DNA of 6,621 bases from NCBI GenBank assembly GCA_900754385.1, contig CAAECP010000243.1, forward strand, positions 1 through 6,621. Direction: 5' to 3'. A model generated the notes under the pieces. It did no database searches. It was not told the DNA's origin and worked only from the letters and a program-made list of their open reading frames with translations. Of the stretch, positions 6,368-6,621 are shown one piece after another. Source of the stretch: an uncultured Collinsella sp. (GTDB taxonomy: Bacteria; Actinomycetota; Coriobacteriia; Coriobacteriales; Coriobacteriaceae). The stretch's first letter is position 1. Each line of letters begins with the position of its first letter. The translations under genes and the position numbers were made by a program.

Positions 6368-6621
6368 GAAAGTTTGCTCCTTCCCGATCTTGTTTGCGCT
6401 GTTTGCCCTCCTGATCGGCACCTGCGCGGTTGTGTTCCCCGCTTCCGCGCAGGCCGCGCCGACCTCGACCGGTTCCATCACGGTGAGCGGCACCGTGGCG
6501 AGCAGCTACGACGCCTACCAGATCTTTAGCGCCAAAGTCGTCGACGGCGACAACGACGCCAAGATCGCCACCGACCTCACCTGGGCAAGCGACGCCGCGC
6601 GCGATGCCGCGCTGCCCGTGC
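6360..6621 (+). CDS. Pilin-like secreted protein, 5' part (runs off window)
   Basis: The first 87 codons are visible. The start is GTG, overlapping the adhesin stop by 8 nt, with GGGAGG 8 nt upstream. The N-terminus is a signal peptide: MNKK, then a hydrophobic stretch to about residue 27, then a likely cut after ASAQA (residue 32). The mature part begins with a short P/T/S/G stretch, then a strand-like sequence (GSITVSGTV, 38-46) and YDAYQIFSAKV (50-60). This resembles the N-terminal domain of Gram-positive backbone pilins, whose GsItv...aYqiF pattern precedes the fimbrial D2 isopeptide domain. Sampled GC is about 70%, well above the adhesin. By position and type it is probably the shaft pilin, polymerised by a class C sortase expected further downstream. 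The C-terminal sorting signal and the pilin-motif lysine are outside the window, so backbone versus accessory role is inference. Confidence 0.8.
   Translation, partial: MNKKVCSFPILFALFALLIGTCAVVFPASAQAAPTSTGSITVSGTVASSYDAYQIFSAKVVDGDNDAKIATDLTWASDAARDAALPV

Noticed and set aside
5705..6493. Minus-strand reading frame (262 aa) across the adhesin end and next pilin start
   Set aside because: It overlaps two well-supported genes and has no recognisable domain.

Overview
The window looks like chromosomal DNA from a high-GC Gram-positive gut actinobacterium. Collinsella or a close coriobacterial relative is my best guess. It rests on the GC-rich housekeeping-type genes, the LPxSG sorting signal, the pilin architecture and the dispersed palindromes between genes. 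I recognised the lineage from style, not from a database match.

Layout. Positions 33-1313 encode a 12-TM major facilitator superfamily exporter. Positions 1314-1528 are a gene-free, palindrome-rich spacer. Positions 1529-2350 encode a Cof-type HAD phosphatase. Positions 2351-2854 are a 500-base gene-free region. It begins with a second copy of a 27-nt palindrome also found before the HAD gene, carries a perfect 12-bp inverted repeat, becomes very AT-rich, and ends in a promoter with a consensus -10 box and a palindrome at the expected transcription start. Positions 2855-6367 encode a 1170-residue secreted, sortase-anchored surface protein: signal peptide, acidic linker, glycine-rich beta-helix, two pilin isopeptide domains, then LPLSG, membrane segment and basic tail. 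Positions 6360-6621 hold the 5' end of a second secreted pilin-like gene that overlaps the first by 8 nt and runs off the window.

The last two genes appear to start a sortase-assembled pilus operon, with the large protein as tip or accessory adhesin and the next gene a likely pilin subunit. A sortase gene would be expected downstream but is not in view.

The most notable signal is an uninterrupted run of nine G residues (3028-3036) just after the signal-peptide region of the adhesin. A gain or loss of one G leads to a stop within about a dozen codons in either alternative frame. This is the layout of a slipped-strand phase-variation switch, and through the overlapping start it could also affect the downstream pilin.
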